Source of the DNA: Mycobacterium sp.
GTDB lineage: Bacteria; Actinomycetota; Actinomycetes; Mycobacteriales; Mycobacteriaceae
Assembly (NCBI GenBank): GCA_011620645.1
Contig: WOYS01000095.1
Location: 67,027 to 113,950 of the forward strand
DNA: 46,924 bases
Direction of reading: 5' to 3'
Shown here: piece by piece, positions 45,319 to 46,924 of the stretch
How positions within the stretch are numbered: position 1 is the stretch's first letter
Layout of the letters: each line of letters begins with the position of its first letter
Translations under genes and position numbers: made by a program
Notes under the pieces: model-generated
Database searches by the model: none
What the model saw: only the letters and a program-made list of their open reading frames with translations
Told to the model about the DNA's origin: nothing

Positions 45319-46745
45319 AAGGGCTTCCACCGGAGCTTCAGCGGGTCCACATGGTGGGCATCGGCGGCGCCGGAATGTCCGGCATCGCCCGCATCCTGCT
45401 CGATCGCGGCGGTCAGGTCTCGGGGTCGGACGCCAAGGAATCGCGCGGCGTTGCGGCATTGCGCGCCCGCGGCGCCCAGATCCGGATCGGGCACGACGGC
45501 TCGGCACTGGACATGCTCGACGGCGGCCCGACCGCGGTGGTCACCACCCACGCCGCCATCCCCAAGACCAACCCCGAACTGGTGGAAGCACGCCGCCGCG
45601 GCATCGACGTGATCCTGCGCCCGGTCGTGCTGGCCAAACTGATGGCCGGTGACACCACGCTGATGGTCACCGGGACGGCCGGCAAGACGACCACCACATC
45701 GATGCTCATCGTGGCGTTGCAGCACGCAGGATTCGACCCGTCGTTCGCCGTCGGCGGCGATCTCGGCGCGGCAGGGACCAATGCGCACCATGGCAGCGGC
45801 GCCTACTTCGTCGCCGAGGCCGACGAGAGCGATGGTTCGCTGGTGCAGTACCGGCCGGATATCGCGGTGGTGACCAATATCGAGGCCGACCATCTGGACT
45901 TCTTCGGTAGCGAAGAGGCCTACGTCGCGGTGTTCGACGCCTTCATGGAGCGCCTGCAACCCGGCGGCGTGGTGGTGGTGTGCGCCGACGATCCAGGGGC
46001 GGCGGCCTTCGCCGAACGCACTGCGGCACTGGGCATCCGGGTGCTGCGCTACGGCAGCGGCGCAGATCCTGATCTTGCCGGCGCGCTGCTGGACTGGCAG
46101 CAGCGGGGAACCACTGCGGTGGCGGAGGTGCAGCTGGCGGGGGAGAGCAGACCGCGGACCATGCGGTTGTCGGTGCCGGGCAGGCATATGGCGCTCAACG
46201 CGCTGGCCGCGCTGTTGGCGGCGATCCAGGCCGGTGCCGGGCCGGAGGTGGTGCTGGAGGCCCTGGCCGAATTCGAGGGTGTGCGGCGGCGGTTCGAACT
46301 GGTGGGCGTGGCCGCCGATGTCCGCGTCTTCGATGACTATGCCCATCACCCGACCAAGGTCGCGGCCGCGCTGACGGCGGTGCGCACGCTCGCCCAGGAG
46401 TCTGGGGGACGGGCGATCGTCGTGTTCCAGCCGCATCTGTATTCGCGCACAAAGACTTTCGCGCGGGAGTTCGGCGTCGCTCTCAGCGCGGCCGACGAGG
46501 TGTTCGTGCTCGACGTGTACGCGGCGCGGGAACAGCCGATCGCCGGGGTGAGCGGGCGCAGCATCGTCGAGCATGTGAGCGCGCCGGTGCACTATGTACC
46601 GGACTTCTCCAAGGTCGCCGAACGGGTGGCCGCATCGGCCGGACCCGGTGACGTGGTGGTGACGATGGGTGCCGGCGATGTCACCCTGCTGGGGCGGGAG
46701 ATCCTCGATGCGGTTGGTGTGCGGGCCAACCGGACGGCGCGGTAG
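45315..46745 (+). CDS. murC: UDP-MurNAc-L-alanine ligase MurC
   Basis: 476 residues. It has the UDP-binding [17 protein letters not shown], the ATP loop [18 protein letters not shown] (about 114-131), EADESDGSL and the DYAHHPTKV motif of the C-terminal region. It attaches L-Ala to UDP-MurNAc. The GTG start overlaps murG by 4 bases. ftsQ begins immediately after the TAG. Ortholog of Rv2152c. Confidence 0.95.
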   Translation: MKGLPPELQRVHMVGIGGAGMSGIARILLDRGGQVSGSDAKESRGVAALRARGAQIRIGHDGSALDMLDGGPTAVVTTHAAIPKTNPELVEARRRGIDVILRPVVLAKLMAGDTTLMVTGTAGKTTTTSMLIVALQHAGFDPSFAVGGDLGAAGTNAHHGSGAYFVAEADESDGSLVQYRPDIAVVTNIEADHLDFFGSEEAYVAVFDAFMERLQPGGVVVVCADDPGAAAFAERTAALGIRVLRYGSGADPDLAGALLDWQQRGTTAVAEVQLAGESRPRTMRLSVPGRHMALNALAALLAAIQAGAGPEVVLEALAEFEGVRRRFELVGVAADVRVFDDYAHHPTKVAAALTAVRTLAQESGGRAIVVFQPHLYSRTKTFAREFGVALSAADEVFVLDVYAAREQPIAGVSGRSIVEHVSAPVHYVPDFSKVAERVAASAGPGDVVVTMGAGDVTLLGREILDAVGVRANRTAR

Positions 46746-46924
46746 ATGATTGACCCCAATGAGCGGCAGCCCGGCGCCCCGCCGGCCGCAGCGGACGTCG
46801 AAACGGCACCCGAGGACACGGATGCGCCGTCCGCCGACGACGTGCCCGCGCCGGAGAACGACACACCCGATCAGGACGACGCCGACAAGGACGACGCCGA
46901 CAAGGACGACGCCGACAAGGACGA
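46746..46924 (+). CDS. ftsQ: Cell division protein FtsQ, N-terminal fragment
   Basis: Only the first 59 codons are in the window. They encode the very acidic, Asp/Pro-rich cytoplasmic N-terminus typical of mycobacterial FtsQ before its membrane helix. The POTRA and beta domains would lie beyond the edge. The ATG follows the murC stop without a gap. The assignment comes from dcw order (murC then ftsQ, as in Rv2151c) and the acidic composition, since no conserved domain is included. The tail of the fragment is a 15-bp repeat. Confidence 0.75.
   Translation, partial: MIDPNERQPGAPPAAADVETAPEDTDAPSADDVPAPENDTPDQDDADKDDADKDDADKD
46875..46924 (+). repeat. 15-bp coding tandem repeat in ftsQ (DDADK)
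   Basis: GACGACGCCGACAAG occurs three times from 46875 to 46919 and continues into the window edge. It is in frame and gives DDADK units. The total copy number is unknown. Confidence 0.93.

Noticed and set aside
45048..46592. 514-codon open frame antisense to murC
   Set aside because: Shadow of murG/murC; composition is typical of reverse-frame high-GC DNA and it has no ribosome-binding site.

Overview
The window is chromosomal DNA of a non-tuberculous Mycobacterium (Mycolicibacterium-type). The GC content is high and translation signals are actinobacterial. Gene order follows, almost gene for gene, the M. tuberculosis block from Rv2202c (adoK) to Rv2151c (ftsQ), read in reverse. The assignment rests on protein motifs, gene lengths and synteny recalled from memory; no database search was run.

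Layout. (1) 1-6193: adenosine kinase; convergent asparagine synthetase; then ctaC-ctaF (oxidase subunits II and IV), mmpS3 and a membrane protein. (2) 6296-10588, minus strand: ctaE-qcrC-qcrA-qcrB, coupled by ATGA overlaps. With ctaC/ctaF these encode much of the bcc-aa3 respiratory supercomplex. (3) 10714-16129: trpD, a DEDD exonuclease/GIY-YIG fusion on the minus strand, a small Cys-pair protein, an NlpC/P60 hydrolase and a HExxH lipoprotein. (4) 16140-25249: pimB', fadD15, two SRPBCC proteins, an ArsA/GET3-like ATPase, an acyltransferase, mptC, a membrane protein and RNase AS. (5) 25333-32677: aroG, pknL and its presumed DNA-binding partner, mptA, idsA2, lppM and a GNAT acetyltransferase. 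Much of (4) and (5) concerns PIM/LM/LAM and envelope building. (6) 32896-46924: a DUF3040 membrane protein, a strong terminator, a MraZ operator array and the division and cell-wall (dcw) operon mraZ-rsmH-ftsL-like-pbpB-murE-murF-mraY-ftsW-murG-murC-ftsQ, with ftsQ cut by the window end.

Main surprises. murD, expected between mraY and ftsW, is absent. Its place holds 263 bp with a 30-bp tandem repeat and a 60-bp inverted-repeat element (18-bp arms, 24-bp loop). A diverged second copy of that element lies between the convergent genes at 6194-6295. A different 30-bp element is inserted in frame in murE and in the DEDD/GIY-YIG gene, with degenerate relatives elsewhere. Two genes have no ATG, GTG or TTG able to include their essential N-termini and appear to start at CTG just after the upstream stop. 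Several genes have a -10 hexamer 6-7 nt before the start codon, predicting leaderless mRNAs. The PknL partner protein lacks the N-terminal segment that carries the phosphorylated Thr in M. tuberculosis. The 26-bp tandem array beside lppM lies where M. tuberculosis has Rv2172c.

No tRNA, rRNA, CRISPR array, phage or intact insertion sequence was seen. The region is mostly conserved core genome; the novelty lies in the repeats, the start sites and the missing genes.
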